Below are positions 45,811 to 60,400 of a stretch of DNA of 64,000 bases, piece after piece; positions within the stretch are counted from its first letter, which is position 1, and every line of letters starts with the position of its first letter. This DNA is from Athripsodes cinereus. Lineage: Eukaryota > Arthropoda > Insecta > Trichoptera > Leptoceridae. The notes beneath the pieces were generated by a model. It worked only from the letters and a program-made list of their open reading frames with translations, was not told the origin of the DNA and made no database searches. The stretch covers positions 10,713,122 to 10,777,121 of the forward strand of contig OX388327.1 in the NCBI GenBank assembly GCA_947579605.1, written 5' to 3'. The translations under genes and the position numbers were made by a program.

Positions 45811-46703
45811 TTTAAAAAAAGTTTCTTCGAAGAATTTTGGACTCTATGAGAAAATAGGAATACATAATTATACTTCTACGCTTATATACAAAAATTAAGT
45901 ATACAATGAAATATCTAGTTACGACTTTGAGATCTGTAGGGTGTAATGTATTAAGTAATTTAAATAAATAAATAATACAGTAAGTAGACAGACAGACATA
46001 AATAGACAGTTGATTCATGTGAAATTTTAATTTTGAAAAGAATATTTAAGTTAAAACTCAGAGGATTTGATTATTTTAAAATTAAATGATGTTATAGACA
46101 AAGATAATGAGGACGAAAATAGAAAAACAAATAGATGGAATTGCATCAATTGCAAAGATTTGATTGTAAAACTAAGTTTTCGTTAGCTCGAGCAGTGCTT
46201 CTGACAATAAGAGCTTAACCACACCCCGATGCCCTGTATGGGATCAATTGTGAGGTGCACACTCTAATACATTTATATAGTACACGATACTACCACTGGG
46301 CGTCGTTGAGTGGAGTTCCTGTTGCAGCGCTGTTCGAGCCAGCGGAAATATAGATCACAGTGTTATTTATGCAGATTTTGTCTGAAGTCAACACAACAAA
46401 TAACATTTTTCATTAATTATAAATAATCACTGTTCTACTCTATTATATATTTCTGAATAGGCACTCTCCATTAGTAGAAAAAAGGCATCAATTATACATT
46501 CAATATTATTAACATAATACATCATTTCCCTACTATAGTATCAAATAACATCTATAGGCACCTACATGTGTATATAATGAGGCAAATGCATATTCAGATA
46601 TGTCTAGTAAAACAGACTTTTTAAGTTCACCTTGATTAAATTAAAAAAAAACTATGAGTGTGGAAGTTCCTCTAAGCTGGTTCACAAATTAATGATGTTA
46701 CAG

Positions 46704-47158
46704 CAGGGATGCACAGACTTATAGGGAACAGGGGCCACTCGGGAAGAATATGAGCCAAGGACGGGCCACTATATAAGAAAATTAACAATTAAAACTTTCT
46801 ACCCCCCTCCCCCCCCCATCACCGATTTTTCAAAATGGTATAGGAATTTGAAATATTTCAAAAACTCCTCGGTTTTCTTAGAATATTTTCTAGCAGTACA
46901 TTTTCCTACAATGTAACAGGTATTTGTACGGATTGTGTTAATACCGGATACTAAAAATGTTTCGTGTTTGAATTTCTACCCCTCGTCTCCAAATTTCCAA
47001 AATGGTATAGGAATTTAAAATATTTCTAAATATCCTCAGTTTTCTCAAAGAATATTTACTCGAATTATAAAGTACTTTCACCGAATATCCAATTGTCACT
47101 GGTAATATACCGACCAAGGGCCGTATGCGGCATGCGGGTCGAGGTTTGTGCATCGCTG
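46704..47158. mobile_element. hAT-type MITE, 455 bp
   Basis: Perfect 8-bp target duplication TGTTACAG (46696-46703 and 47159-47166). Ends CAGGGATGCACAGACTTATA / GAGGTTTGTGCATCGCTG. Inside, an AAAATGGTATAGGAATTTGA-like block occurs twice (about 46834 and 46998), so part of the core is duplicated. No transposase frame. Confidence 0.88.
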
Positions 47159-47945
47159 TGTTACAGTGTAATTACTAAACATCTTGTTTCTTTTCATTTT
47201 CTCATTAAAATGGACTTTAATCAGGAACCTTAGATCGACATAATAAAAATCTACATTGCACAAAAAATTTAACAGTGGAAAAAAAACATGACAAGATATT
47301 TACTGAACAAATGAATTTATGCAACGGGCAAGTTTATCGCAGAAGCATGATATCTTACAACTAAACCATGACATATAAAACTTTAAATATGTATCTTTAA
47401 ATATATACCTATATCATCACAATATTTTCCACAAATGTGATAGCTAATAACTGCATGTACAGGTGATTTTCTTAACATCTACACCATCACGGTATCTTAC
47501 ACAAGTGGAATCACCAATGAGCTAACTGTAAGTAACAAACATACAATTCATCCTATCCTTGTTTTCTCCACGCTATAATAAAAATATATTAGGATATGTA
47601 GCACAAAGTTTGGAATAAATACTTAAATTTGTTTTTTCAAAAAAATCCAGCTTAGGTCCGGGAGACATGGTGATTTTATTCATAATATGATGTGGCTATA
47701 ACATTAAATATGCGTGTATTATGTTGTTTTATATTATATAATACCTCTGCTTAGGTACATATATGAATATTTATATATTCAGTATTAAAAGTCTCTACTA
47801 AGTCAATATTATTCTCCAACAGATATGCTCAAACTGTTTTGTTCAATTTAAATATTACTTGAATTAACTTAACAATAAATAAAGTGATTTTGAATTTGGA
47901 ATCTAAACTAATAAATAATGTTTCAAATGTGTTCAGATGGTTGAA

Positions 47946-47949
<4 letters not shown>

Positions 47950-47995
<46 letters not shown>

Positions 47996-49557
47996 TTATT
48001 AATAAAAAAATATGGTAACAAAGTCTATATTATTTGCCTAATCCCTTATGGGGATTTTGGGCTGTGATCTTAAATATCTTACATTACAATAATAAGATTA
48101 AACAATCAAAATATAAATATTGTACATATATTATGTTTATACCTATAACAAACTATCCGCCCCACAAAGTCCAGAACAACCCGTGCCCAATTCTTAGATC
48201 AACCATCGAGGATTTTTGTGTAATATGTATCCTATAACCTTCTTTTTGAACTCCTCGATGGATTCGCATTGCTTCAAACAGGCAGGCATGGGGTTCCAAA
48301 CCTTGGGCAGCAACACATCGTCGGTCCTACGTCCATAGTCATTGTAAAATTTGTTAATGCGCAATAGTTTGTTAGCCACTGATCTAGTCTGTCTACCATG
48401 TGCTATTAAAAGTCCGTCTTTAGGTCTTAAAAAATGCTCAACCAGAATACTATACTCCACCCTCCTCTGAAGAGACAACACTTTACATCGATCAAAAAGA
48501 CATTTATTTTTTCTTTTTAATTTTTTAGCAATCTTTTTTGTAACTATAATTTTTAGGAGTCTTCTTTGAATCTTTGCAATCTTACCAAGTGTCGTTTTAT
48601 ATGCTAGTCCATATGAAGATATTCCATATGATATTATTGAGTCACAAAGGGCTACATACAGCAATCTGGCCGTGCAAAAAGTAAGTCTGGGTCTTATTAT
48701 TTTGAAAATTGCTGTCAGGGTTCTTAGTTTACTGCAAACATAATCTACGTGTTCTTTGTAATTTAAGTGTTTGTCAATAATAATTCCTAAATACCTATAC
48801 GATGTTACTTCTGGCAATGTTGGGCAATTACAAGTAGTTTGAGAGTTGCTATGCAGACATTGATGATTATGTGATAAAATTTGTAATTTATGTGTGGTTT
48901 TGTTGTTACTTGAATGTATGTGTAAGATTTGTGTTTTATTTTCACTTATTATCAACCCTTTATCATGAGCCCATGCGCAAAGTTGAGTGTAACATATTTG
49001 CATTTCATGTTCAGCTTGAACAATATTTTTGGAGGATGTGACTATTGCTGTATCATCGGCAAATTGAAAGATTTCACATTTATTATTTTTAACTGTATCA
49101 ATCATATCATTCACGTATATTAGGTATAATAAAGGTGCGATTATTGACCCCTGGGGTGTACCGATATCTAAGTTTAATGGATTACTTAACATTTTATTTA
49201 CCTTTACAGCTATTTTTCTGTTTGTTAAGTAATCCTTAACCCATCCCAATAGTGGACCTCTGATACCAGACCTTTCCAAGCACTCGTAAAGAAGTTTGTG
49301 ATTTATTGTATCAAATGCCTTGGTAAAATCTACAAAAACAACAATCACGTGTTCACCGTTATTCAAACGTGTATTAATATAATTTGAAAATCGCTTGAGA
49401 AGTGTTATAGTGCTTTTACCGCTTTGGAAACCATATTGTTGTTCAGCTATTATATTATTATTCGACAGAAACAATTTAATTTGATCAACAATATATTTTT
49501 CCATTATTTTATCAATAGATGGTAATATAGAAATTGGTCTGTAGTTTTTATAATTAG
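47950..49557 (-). mobile_element. 5'-truncated CR1/jockey-like LINE with reverse transcriptase
   Basis: On the minus strand a frame open from about 49557 to 48194 encodes more than 436 residues of reverse transcriptase. It starts at NYRPISILPSIDKIMEKY; then come YGFQSGKST, VDFTKAFDTINH, GTPQGSIIAPLLYLIYVND, the catalytic FADDTAI, GLIISENKTQ and RYLGIIID, and the C-terminal LLPKVWNPMPACLKQCESI region of CR1/jockey-clade LINEs. A 44-base A-tract (T-run 47950-47993) forms the 3' tail. The endonuclease and the first part of the domain are lost by 5' truncation. The remaining frame is uninterrupted, so the insertion is fairly young. It lies between the NTPDase paralogs, opposite to both. Confidence 0.93.
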
Positions 49558-49909
49558 ATCATCACCACCTAATTCCTTGAACCACAACTCAAAATTCTAA
49601 TATTCCGAGATTTAATGTATCAAAGTTTTGAGGCACTACCACAAACAAATGTGTGCTTCAAACATTAAGAAATTTTTTTTTTTTGATTTTTTCGTTTGTG
49701 CAATTGAAATATTATCACTTTTTATACCTATAAAAAGTCAAAACATTTATTATTAATTTAAAAAAAAACGAAACACAAATCTCGAAAATTCGAAAAATTA
49801 AAATCTAAACATTTAATTTTGAGTTGTTAGCCTACTGAACTGGATATTCTATATGGATTACCCAAGGTAGAAATCCGGGTAGAAACAAATTAAAAAAAAA
49901 AATACAATA

Positions 49910-50115
49910 TTGTACCCACAGAGATGATTGGTAACTTAATGATAACACCTATTGGACTGTAAATTCGGAGACCCCAGGTTCATATCCCACTACTGACTTA
50001 AACACAATTTAGGGTGTTTGGTGGTTCAATTGATTTAAAAATCCAGATAAACCAATCCAAAGTACACCCTCAAACATCTTTACAGTAAGCAGTATGCTTG
50101 TATCAAGAAAATTCG
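49910..50115 (-). repeat. tRNA-headed retroposon, diverged, mixed orientation landmarks
   Basis: GATTGGTAACTTAATGATAA and CCCCAGGTTCATATCCCACT resemble an A/B-box tRNA head; AAAGTACACCCTCAAACATC and TTACAGTAAGCAGTATGCTT are reverse forms of the family tail. Boundaries uncertain. Confidence 0.4.
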
Positions 50116-50164
50116 TCTGAAAAAAATCCAAGTTTATTTTGCGCAAAAAAAAAACATCAATTCG

Positions 50165-50400
50165 TCATGGTGTTTCCCACAAATGGACTGACCAGTGGAC
50201 TGACTGCACATAATAAATATACATATTGTCCTCTTCATGCCATATAGATGAGACATTTAGGATGGATCACTAAATTGAAGATGTGATATATCTTATTCGT
50301 GACATTTAATGATTATCAACCTTTTACAGGACACTTGAAAACTTACAGAAAGGAGTGGGATACTTATTCTTTACCGGAAGCTCTACTGCACAAAAATCTT
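50165..50400 (+). repeat. ACCATCACGG family, near-full diverged copy
   Basis: GGTGTTTCCCACAAATGGAC, CACATAATAAATATACATAT, TTGTCCTCTTCATGCCATAT, CAACCTTTTACAGGACACTT and TATTCTTTACCGGAAGCTCT. Confidence 0.75.
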
Positions 50401-51028
50401 TTAGTGCTAAGTCAGATGAAAATAATTTTGTCATAATGTTTTTACCTATATGTTCCATTTTCAAAACTTATCTCAAAGTTATGAGTAGGTAGGTACTTCA
50501 CTGGAGATTTGGAGAATGACATTGCTAAAATTACTGAAGCATTTATATGAGGAAATTTTGCAAGTAATGGTGTGATGGTATATAAATGGCATTTACATTA
50601 TTCAAACATTAATATCATTATTAGTGGTATATGTAATAAAATCAAATATACACACATAATATACACATACTTATGTAACTAATATAATAATAATAAAGAT
50701 AATTATGATAATGATAAAATTGAGTAGTCGGACATCATACACGAGGTTATAGGTATTGATACCTATAATTATATAGTTAAGCTATACATAATATACCTAT
50801 ACCAAGCTCAAGGTTCGTGATGTCATAAAATACAAAGTGCTATACATGCTTCATCGCGAACTTATCTGCTATTAAAATATACTTTCGTAAATATTTTGAT
50901 AGAAACAAGAAACAGTTCCGTTTCTTCGCTCGGGGAGCGACTTAGATTCATCATAAAGTGATATAATATTATAGTTTAGTGTTATTCAAGAGCAAAGACA
51001 TTTCTATTAACTTTTAATTACACTCACG

Positions 51029-54000
51029 ATGTCAGAGTTGCGACAAAGAAAGGTTTGTTATTAAATTAAAAAAAATATATAGGTACATTTTGAATAGTTT
51101 AATTTATTTATTATAATATCATTATTACTGACAGCACGAAACGTGAATATTTAATAATAATAATATGCTGATATCTGAAAGTTTTAATGTAAAATAATTT
51201 ATTACTCACGTTTTTTTATTCGATGACATAAACTATGTTATGTTCCTTGTAATATTTGTCCGAACAGTTGACACAAGTGTAAATCATTTTTGTTTCATTT
51301 AGTACTTATTGAAAGTTAACATTTTGATTTTGTTTCGATACTTATTTAATCGAAAATTTATTTTATGAATCGACGGTCTAAAGTTCACTCTTATTAATTT
51401 GTTTACATTGCGCACATTTCGGGTACATTTTCACTTTGACTTTTGACAGTTCAGTTGTCAATTTTTTGTACTAGGGGTGGGTGGTGGAAAAATAACCTAA
51501 AACGATGTAATTCGTTTAGGGAAAATAATATTTTATTTGTAGATATTATCAAATTATATTGTCATGAAATAAATATTAAAGTAATCATGGGTAAATTTAC
51601 AACGTATAGATATTTGGTGGTAAGTAGTATGTATGTATAATATTTTTAAAATAAATTTCCTTTTTATGGAAAGAAAAATATTTTTCAATTATTTTGAAAT
51701 TATTTAAGTTTTCCTGTTATTGCTTTTTAACATACTTGTAAAATGAATTTTAAAGATAATGAGAATGATGTAATTGTTATCATAATATCTTGAGATAAAA
51801 TTATGCTACCAATCTATCTATATTTTCAATTAAAAATATATACGTTAAAAGTATAATGTACATAATTATAAATTTGTATCCTCTATTTACTTATAAAGTT
51901 TTAAGTCTCATACATATTTTCGATGTAAAAGGGCTTATTGTCCTTTTACCCCCATGATAGGGTTTGAAAATGGGCTTGGCTTATATTAATGAAAGATTGC
52001 ACAAAAAATGATTGAAATAGATTAATGAAAAGTTGCAGACTAATAATATGTGGGTGTAAATAGATTGCTGTCATTTTAAAAATTTGAAAAGAGAATTCAC
52101 ATAATTTATAAGCAACACTGATTGGTCAGGCCTCTTGTGCCCTCCCATGTTTCCAAGGAGTGAGTAGGAAATTCAAATTACTGTGGCATTTGAGTTGGTA
52201 CTTAAATACTTCACTTACACCATGATTCGGTCTTGATACATCACACCAATGTTTTGCAGCTTGGAGGTGTTATCATGGGAAGAAAATATTCACATTTCAA
52301 AAGCAAATATTTAAAAACTATGGTTTACCTATATGTACAAAAAAAATCATGTAATGGGCCCATTCTACAACTTAAAAAAATATATATTTTAGTTGACGTA
52401 GTACTTACTTTACTTTTCGGGTCCGAGACTCTGTGAGTGGCTGTCCGGTAGTGAAAGGATTCGCCGACCTTCGTCGTTTCCAGGGATTGCTGCGCGCCGG
52501 ATTGCTATTTTTTATTCCTTTATTTCTCATATTGGTTTTACTTTCAAACATTTTTTATAATTCACTTCGTGGTTTGCTTTGATTGGTGCAGTTGCAATAT
52601 CTCGTGGAGGCTCCTTTCATGCTCCCCAGTTGACGTAGTGTAAATGATATTTTTAAATTTACATTGTTCTATCTATCTATTCCATGACTACATCTTCCAG
52701 AAGTGGACTTGTCAGTAGAACAATTGCTTGTAATCAAAATACAAATTGTTCTCACCATGCCAATAAAATTAAAACATTCATAATGTGTGGCATACCTTAT
52801 TGCCAAATTTTGGGATGTTAAATATTCTATTTATAATGTTTTACAAATACCTCCCTTTTACAAGTCATTCAGAAATTTACAGAAAAGATTAGGAGATAGA
52901 TTCTTTGAATTTTCAATGTTTCTTAAAATTATGTCATGAAAAATTAAAAAAATCATGTTATGTAAGTATTTGTTTTACAGTTAAAGGAACAGGATGAGTA
53001 CAGTAAACCAGGAAAAGGAGGATACTCCTCTTATAAGAGAGACAGAAGATGGACCAAACCTGTTATTACATTGGCTTTTATTGCTCTTTGTATAATTTTA
53101 TGTAAGTAAATGTATCACACATTTTAGTCTACAGCTTGTATAAAAACTTTTAGTTTTTCAAATAGCCTGGTCTACATTTGCTAAAAGAGTAGTGCAATAA
53201 ATATTCTGTATCTCTTTTCTTTCTGCAGATATAAGATAAAATCTACTTATTATTATCTCTCTCTCTTTTTTTCTGTTGTAAATGCAGATATATAAGAAAA
53301 AAATCTACTAATTATTATCTTTCTCACTTTTATTCTATATAGACAAACTAAAGAAAAAAGTTCAAAAATTTGTTTGCGTAGTTCATTTGGTAAATGTGGA
53401 GGCAACCGATTGAGAACACCATTGTGACATTTCCTACAAATAGAGAAACTAGTGAACTAAATATACAGCTCATCTTTAAACATAGAGATTTTCAAGTTTT
53501 TCCTTGGTTGTTAGTTATAAACATTCTTTGTTTTCTGAGACTTTTTGATGCATGGAGATCAGTTTATTTTACATTGATACAATCAAAAATTGTCAAATTT
53601 TTCTGCGCTTGTTAGTCATAAACATTCTTTATGATGCCGAGGGAACAGTTTATTTTAGATTGATACCACCACTGCATTATATGTGTATTGTTTTATTTGA
53701 ATGAATGTTATCTCTCTTATAATAACAATTTATACACGTGCTATAGTTGAAAGCGATGCAATATACTGCAATGGCCAGCAGTTCTGTGGGTATTATATAT
53801 CAGCTTCCTGTGTGTGTATACATGCTTAATGATTTATTGTTTTACTTTATATGTTCCGCTTATTATAATATTATCATTAAATACATATATTTAAACCACG
53901 GAGAGTTTGCCTTTTAAGTATTCAACTTAAATAATATTTTCAAGTTGAACATGAGATATGTGCAGTATTAAAATATTTACTTTTTAATTAATTAATTGTT

Positions 54001-57000
54001 TAAATAAATTACCACTATAGTCATCAATACAATAATTATTGTTAAAAACAAAATATTAATGATTCCGCTGTAGCTAGTATTATTACACAACTTTATGAAT
54101 GACATTTTAGAACAAAAAAATTAATATACCCACTTGCATCATTTTTCAGATCATTAGATTAATACTAATTTGCACTAATATTTTCAATTCACACATACTT
54201 GCACTTAAGCTTATTCTGTGTAGTTTTATGCTCAACGCTTGTACCAAGCTTTGTTCAATACTTATAAACTTGGTAAATTATGAAATGAATGAGCAAAGTC
54301 TTATAATTAAATCAAATTTTCTCATTACTTTTATTTATAGATTGATTCAGTTTTTTTCATAAAATTTGCGTTTTAAATTTATTGATAATCTACATAGATC
54401 TAAATCAATAAGCTAAAATATCTTTTGAATATCTGAAAGCTATAGAACAAATATATATTTGTATAAAAAAAATATTTAATTGTAAGAAACTTCTCACTTA
54501 AAATTTCCTAACATAAATTTTCAAAACTCTGTCTTTAGTTTATATTATAGATTGTATGTATCATTCAGTGTGACTCAAGTTTCTAGTAATCAGTTACTAC
54601 AAACTATAGACTATTAAATTACCACCTACCTTAACATTATACATTTTGTGCTGTTAATTACTTCTTAACAACACACAGATGCTAAACATTTATAAAAACC
54701 TTAAGTTAGTTTAAATCTGTTCTTCTCTTTAAGAGTGCTATTATGTGATACAGAATTTGTTGTGATATCAGAGGACTACAATATGTTAATGAAACGGGTT
54801 CACTATTTGTGTGTTGTGCCTAGAATAATTAGGAAAAAATATGATTATATACTGTTGTTATTAGTGGTTTGTTTTCTGATGTATTTAGCAGTTGTGTTGT
54901 ATCCAAAATCGGCCACTGTACCTATTGTCGTGGTCCCCCCTCAAAAAAAGAGGAAAAAGAAAAAAAGACCGTTGAGACCACATTGACAGGAAATAAATAA
55001 AATATATTTATTTATTTCGACGAGAGAATAAATACGTATTTATCCTCCGAGTTGGAAGTAATTAAACTAAAAAGAATCGAGTTTATCCAATCTACGCAAA
55101 TTTATAAATTTCTTTTCGCGATTACGTCTTTATAATATTCCGATTAAAATTTTATAATACAGAATACTTTCATATCACCTACCTACTTGTAAAAACCAAG
55201 AGTAATAATATTCGTCGTATAGAGACATTATACCTATATAATAATACGTATCATTAGTTTAACCTATCTCGGTTCACACCTAATTTAAGTTGTCTTAGAC
55301 GTTTAACGTAAAACCCCGTCAAAAGTGTCGGTCGCTAAATTCAACAATTTTCGTTTCTTCAAAGATATTGGCTCATGATACATCTAGAGGAAAGAAAATT
55401 TACGTAAAGGACCCTTTCTACGTTGTATGTACGATTTATAAAAGAAAATTTTTATCAGTGAAAAACAAACAATAATTTCTATTCAGAACATATAAAAGCA
55501 TAATTTTATAAAAATCAAAATTAAATTTCTGTTGTACATAAAGGTTAGTAATTAATAAATTATTTCCTTTTATACTCGACGTTAGCAAGTATAAAACACT
55601 TACCTTATTGCTGAAAATACACAAAGAAAACAACACATTATATTTCCGAAAAAGCAATAATTTTTTTTTATGTACTACAGAAAATCCATGTTATTGGTTA
55701 GAAATAGTCAATGACATAAATTTCATCAATTTATGATTCAACGTTATCGAAAGTTTATTTCTGTAATTATATTACAGATTAGTTTTGAATGCAGTTTTAT
55801 TTATAAAAGGCATATGGTTTCATACATATCTAGTATATGTCTAAAGCGCCAGGGGCGCATCGAGATGAAATATTTTACTGAACCAAAGTTTGACAAAATT
55901 CAATCACTGACTATTTTTGTTAATTTTAACAATAAAAATTGGTTTGTTAGTGAAAATTTGCTCCTACACACGCAAATTTCGATCTGACACAGCCTTTCAT
56001 ACACTATTGTCAGCCTCATTAGTATACAATATGATACATTAAGAAAAATATAATACATAGCATGCAAATAATATAAATATAATAAATATGATCTGTGGGG
56101 CCAGAATTTTTTGTAGTGGGAAGGCACCAGCACTTTCTGACTTAATTTTCTCACACTGGGAACTGTCGGCCAAGTGACAGCTTGTGGGTTGGAAATTTAG
56201 GATGTTAATTTATAATAAAATAAAGGATATTTACATAAAATAAATATGAGTTTAAAATTTCATGCTCCTGTTAGTATTCAAAAATATCAGAAAATAATAA
56301 TTAGTATATGTTTCTGAGTCCGCCCCTGTTCTTATTATCAAGTAATGTCTATAATTTTAATTTACAAATAATATTAGTTATCCAAATTTTATTAATTTGG
56401 GAAAATAAAATAATTAACAGTGACAGTCTCATAAACATATTCATTAAAACATTATATAAAATTCATCAATCCTTTGTCTACAGAAATTTCACTTATTTGA
56501 GACTTATCAAACAAGAGTTTTGATACTCCAAGAAGAAAGGCAAAGTCGTAACGATAAAAATATCTATTACAAAATTTAAATAAATAATAATATATAAAAT
56601 TTCTTAGCTTCGAGTAAGGTGATTTTCTGCCAAATTCGCTGCTTCGAGACACTGAATTTAATGTAAAATTATAATAAAATTTTAGGATGAGTTTCTTATT
56701 ATTTCCATTGTGGAAATAATCACTAAAAGAAATATTATATTTATTACTCGGAGAAAGAAATGTCAACAACGAAAAACAAATTGAATACAACACTGCTTTT
56801 ATGATTTTAACCTCTCTCTCCTAATTCCAAGACAAAACTGCCCCGAATTTTGTTGTGACATCATTTTTATTAGTTCATTCCTTTGTCCTCACCACAAAAA
56901 TACCTACTCTTTCACTCCTAGCACAAGCATCTACTTTTTTATGTAAACAACCACACGTGTCTCTCAATCCTTTCCTTGAAATTATTTTTATTTGAAGTAT

Positions 57001-57406
57001 TTATAACTACATAACATATCAATATAAACAAAATTTAACCTCTTACCTAAAAGCAATTAATAGTTCAACAAACTTTCTTTGTTTAAAATTCAATTTGGTA
57101 CTTTTCTTCACCCGATGTACTAATATCTACTTCCTATCATCTAAACACTGTCACGTGTTAAAATATTCAATGTACCTTCCTAATAAAATTATCTAATAAA
57201 TAACGTACTATCTGAAGTACGTACCATTTATTTACCAACAAATATACTCCGAGTTATACATCCATATACCACTTAAAATAGTAAGTCGAGATATATTTAG
57301 TTCAATTTCAAACAAAGTTTGTTAAAAAAACTAAGACCATGTCACGCCCCCTCAGAAAATTAATTTTCCGGGCTTGCATAAGGTGAGGAAATTATTTTCT
57401 TAAAAG

Positions 57407-57456
<50 letters not shown>

Positions 57457-60400
57457 CAAAGAAAAATATTTCACAACGCAATCAATATGCTACGCCACTG
57501 ACACTAACTTTCCAATTCTCTATATTGATTAAAATCATTCACAATCCTATACCTATATAAACAACCACACACTTGTATTACCCACTATCCTATAATTAAT
57601 TTGTAAACAATCGCATGCTTACAGCACTATACAAGTCAAATAAACACATTTATAATTTCTTACCAAAACATTTTGTTAAGGTACAAATGTCTTTGTACCG
57701 ACTCTCAAGTGGTTGGAATACACATTCAATATACATAACCGAATTATAAATAATAGGTATATATCTACCGTCCCACGTGTCAACCTTAGGTACATCCAAA
57801 CACATGACATACGTACAGTTAATTCACTATAATTATTACTCTCACATGTTTTCATTTATACAAACTCCGTCGTATGTTATATTAATAGTATGTACCCAAT
57901 ATAAACTGATATTACTATATCATATATAATAATACCGACCCTATTCTATAATTATGTATATCTGTTGACATAAGTATTAGTCAGTTTTTATATTGTACAT
58001 AATTATTACCACATTTCTTTTCCTAAAATTTTTTTTCCTTCACTGATTTCTTTATGTGTGAACATAAATTTTAAAATAAATTTCCATATTGTACACATTC
58101 ATATTTCTCTTCCATACATCCTATAGTAAATTTTACTATGAAAACTCTCACGATCTAGTTTCATTTCTTACATCACAGTACCGCCAAAATCAACAAATTC
58201 ACCCAATTTCATCATAAAAAAATTGAAAACTTAATTAATCAGTTAAAAAAAAAAAATAACCCCTACCCCCTCATGACTGGAATTAACCCTGAAACTATTA
58301 ATCATAATAGCCAATTTCCAACTGATTAATTTTTTATGGTACCATACCTCACTCACGCCGCATCCCAGGTGAGGCAGGCAAAGAGAAACAGATCGCCATG
58401 TTGATCCATTCCCAGACACTCCCTTCTCTCTATCCACATCCACCCCATTCCTCAAACATTCACATCGATTTCTCCCACCCAACACGTGACAGTCCTTGTG
58501 AATTTGATCCACGTGGTCAAGTCACGCAGTTCCGGTACGTCCACACATTTTACACCCTCCCCTTCAGACAAAAAAATACACTCTCTTCATCATTCTTACA
58601 TTCCATTCATGTAATGCTTCATCAACCATTCGTCTCAATGATCACATCTCCACAGCACTCATTCCACTCTCATCCCTCCTCAGCCACGTCCATGTCTCAC
58701 TAACACACATGCCTAACACCTCATTCAAACACAGCACCCAAAGAAAAATAGAAAAAAATTCACACAACAAAAACCCCAGTTATAGCATGCAACTCTCCCC
58801 TTTCAAAAGACACATTACATATGCGCTGAAAAGCAATATTATTTCATGAAAACAAATTGTTCTTTAAATACACACATACATGTTTTGACTATAAAATCTA
58901 CGCACTATAATATTATATACGAGTAAGTATTTATATCTACTTACTGTTTAAAACATAAACTTTTAGGTACCTACCCATAAGTTTTATGAATACCACATTG
59001 ATATTAACATAATTATGTATCTACTGCCTTTCATCAAAGTCCTACCTATATTGAAAAAACATCAGTAGGTACCTAGTATTTCTGTAAACATCGCTCGACA
59101 ATTTTAATAATATAATACCATATAGGTACTTACATCCCACTAGCTAGCGACAAATTAAAACAATATTATTATTAGACTCAGTCTAAATAATAATACGATA
59201 CAACAAACAAATGCGTTTTTGTTAAAATAATAATATTACCGATTGTATTCAGTTCACTGAATATACATGTCGTAACTGAATAGTTTTTATCTAAAGTGAC
59301 AAATCTCCTTAACTCATCAAATCAAACCACATACCTACCTTCATTATTATACCTACAGATTCGTCATTTATGAAATAATATTATTTCATATTCATTTTGT
59401 TAAAATCTGAGTAAAACCGACATATTGAATGACATTCCAATATATAAAACTATACATATCTAACAAAAAAAAATATTACTACTGACACACATCTCAACCC
59501 CATAAATTATTACAGTATTCAACAGTCAAAAACCCCATAAAATTCATCCTTCAAAAATTATTTCAAGGTAGTTCATTCAACTTTCACATAACTGAAATAA
59601 ATAACTAACAAAAAAAATGTTTACCATTCTATATACATAACATGTCAATAGGTACATATTTTAAACCCACTATCCACTTAAGATCAATACATAATTTTAT
59701 TACTAGTTCACTAGTCATATAACAACAAATTTTATCTAACGAGTTCGTTTTTGTAAAACTAATAATATTTTTATAATTTCTAATAGATATAAAAAAAATT
59801 GCTAACAATTTTTATTTAGTTTGCCCTCGATTCAATTAATTTAACGTATTTTTAGTGTTCATAATGTGTTCTATAATATTCGTCGTCTTCTGTCATCAAT
59901 TTTGAAATGCAAGTCACCTCCTTAAAGGATAGGCAGAGAGTTCTAACATAATTTAAAGTCAAAATACTGGAAAATTTCACCGCCCCCCCAAGACAAAAAT
60001 TCTGCTTCTCGTGTAGAAACTCCCCTTCTCTTCCATAAGACTATCAATCTATCTCTCCCCCCCCTCCTCTGTAAGACAATTAATTTAAAGATTGGATATT
60101 TATCTATTTCTTCCAACTAACTATACTAGCTCAAATCTATTTCTGCTATGACCGAATCTGAATTTTACCCTTGCAATGACAGAGATAATTCTGGTCACAC
60201 GCCATTTTCCGTCATAGCCTATGACAGAAAACTTTCCTTCGCTACATAGTAACCCAATGTCTAATGCCTGCAATGACAGACATTATATCCTGGTCACGGC
60301 ACTATTTTCTGTCGTGGTCCCCCCTCAAAAAAAGAGGAAAAAGAAAAAAAGACCGTTGAGACCACATTGACAGGAAATAAATAAAATATATTTATTTATT

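Larger units (their letters stand above)
45287..47949. other. Intergenic between the NTPDase genes, first part
   Basis: Probable 3' UTR of gene A, then repeat debris: a retroposon tail like that of 13307 (CAATGGTTAATTGTAAAAAT, about 45539), an RTE-like fragment, a hAT MITE and ACCATCACGG fragments near 47475-47550. No gene seen. Confidence 0.5.
49558..51028. other. Intergenic and 5' flank of NTPDase gene B
   Basis: Repeat fragments first (49575-49650 resembles 16060-16160; 49910-50115 a tRNA-retroposon in minus orientation; 50165-50395 an ACCATCACGG copy). From about 50920 to 51028 is the likely leader of gene B (GAAACAGTTCCGTTTCTTCG, CTCGGGGAGCGACTTAGATT). No TATA box can be assigned. Confidence 0.45.

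Noticed and set aside
55436..56793. Short frames inside the LTR, repeated at +5384
   Set aside because: No family features; AT-rich composition and duplication with the LTR explain them.
58243..58703. Frames of 90-100 codons in the LTR-element interior
   Set aside because: Overlapping on both strands, low complexity, no gag or pol motif.
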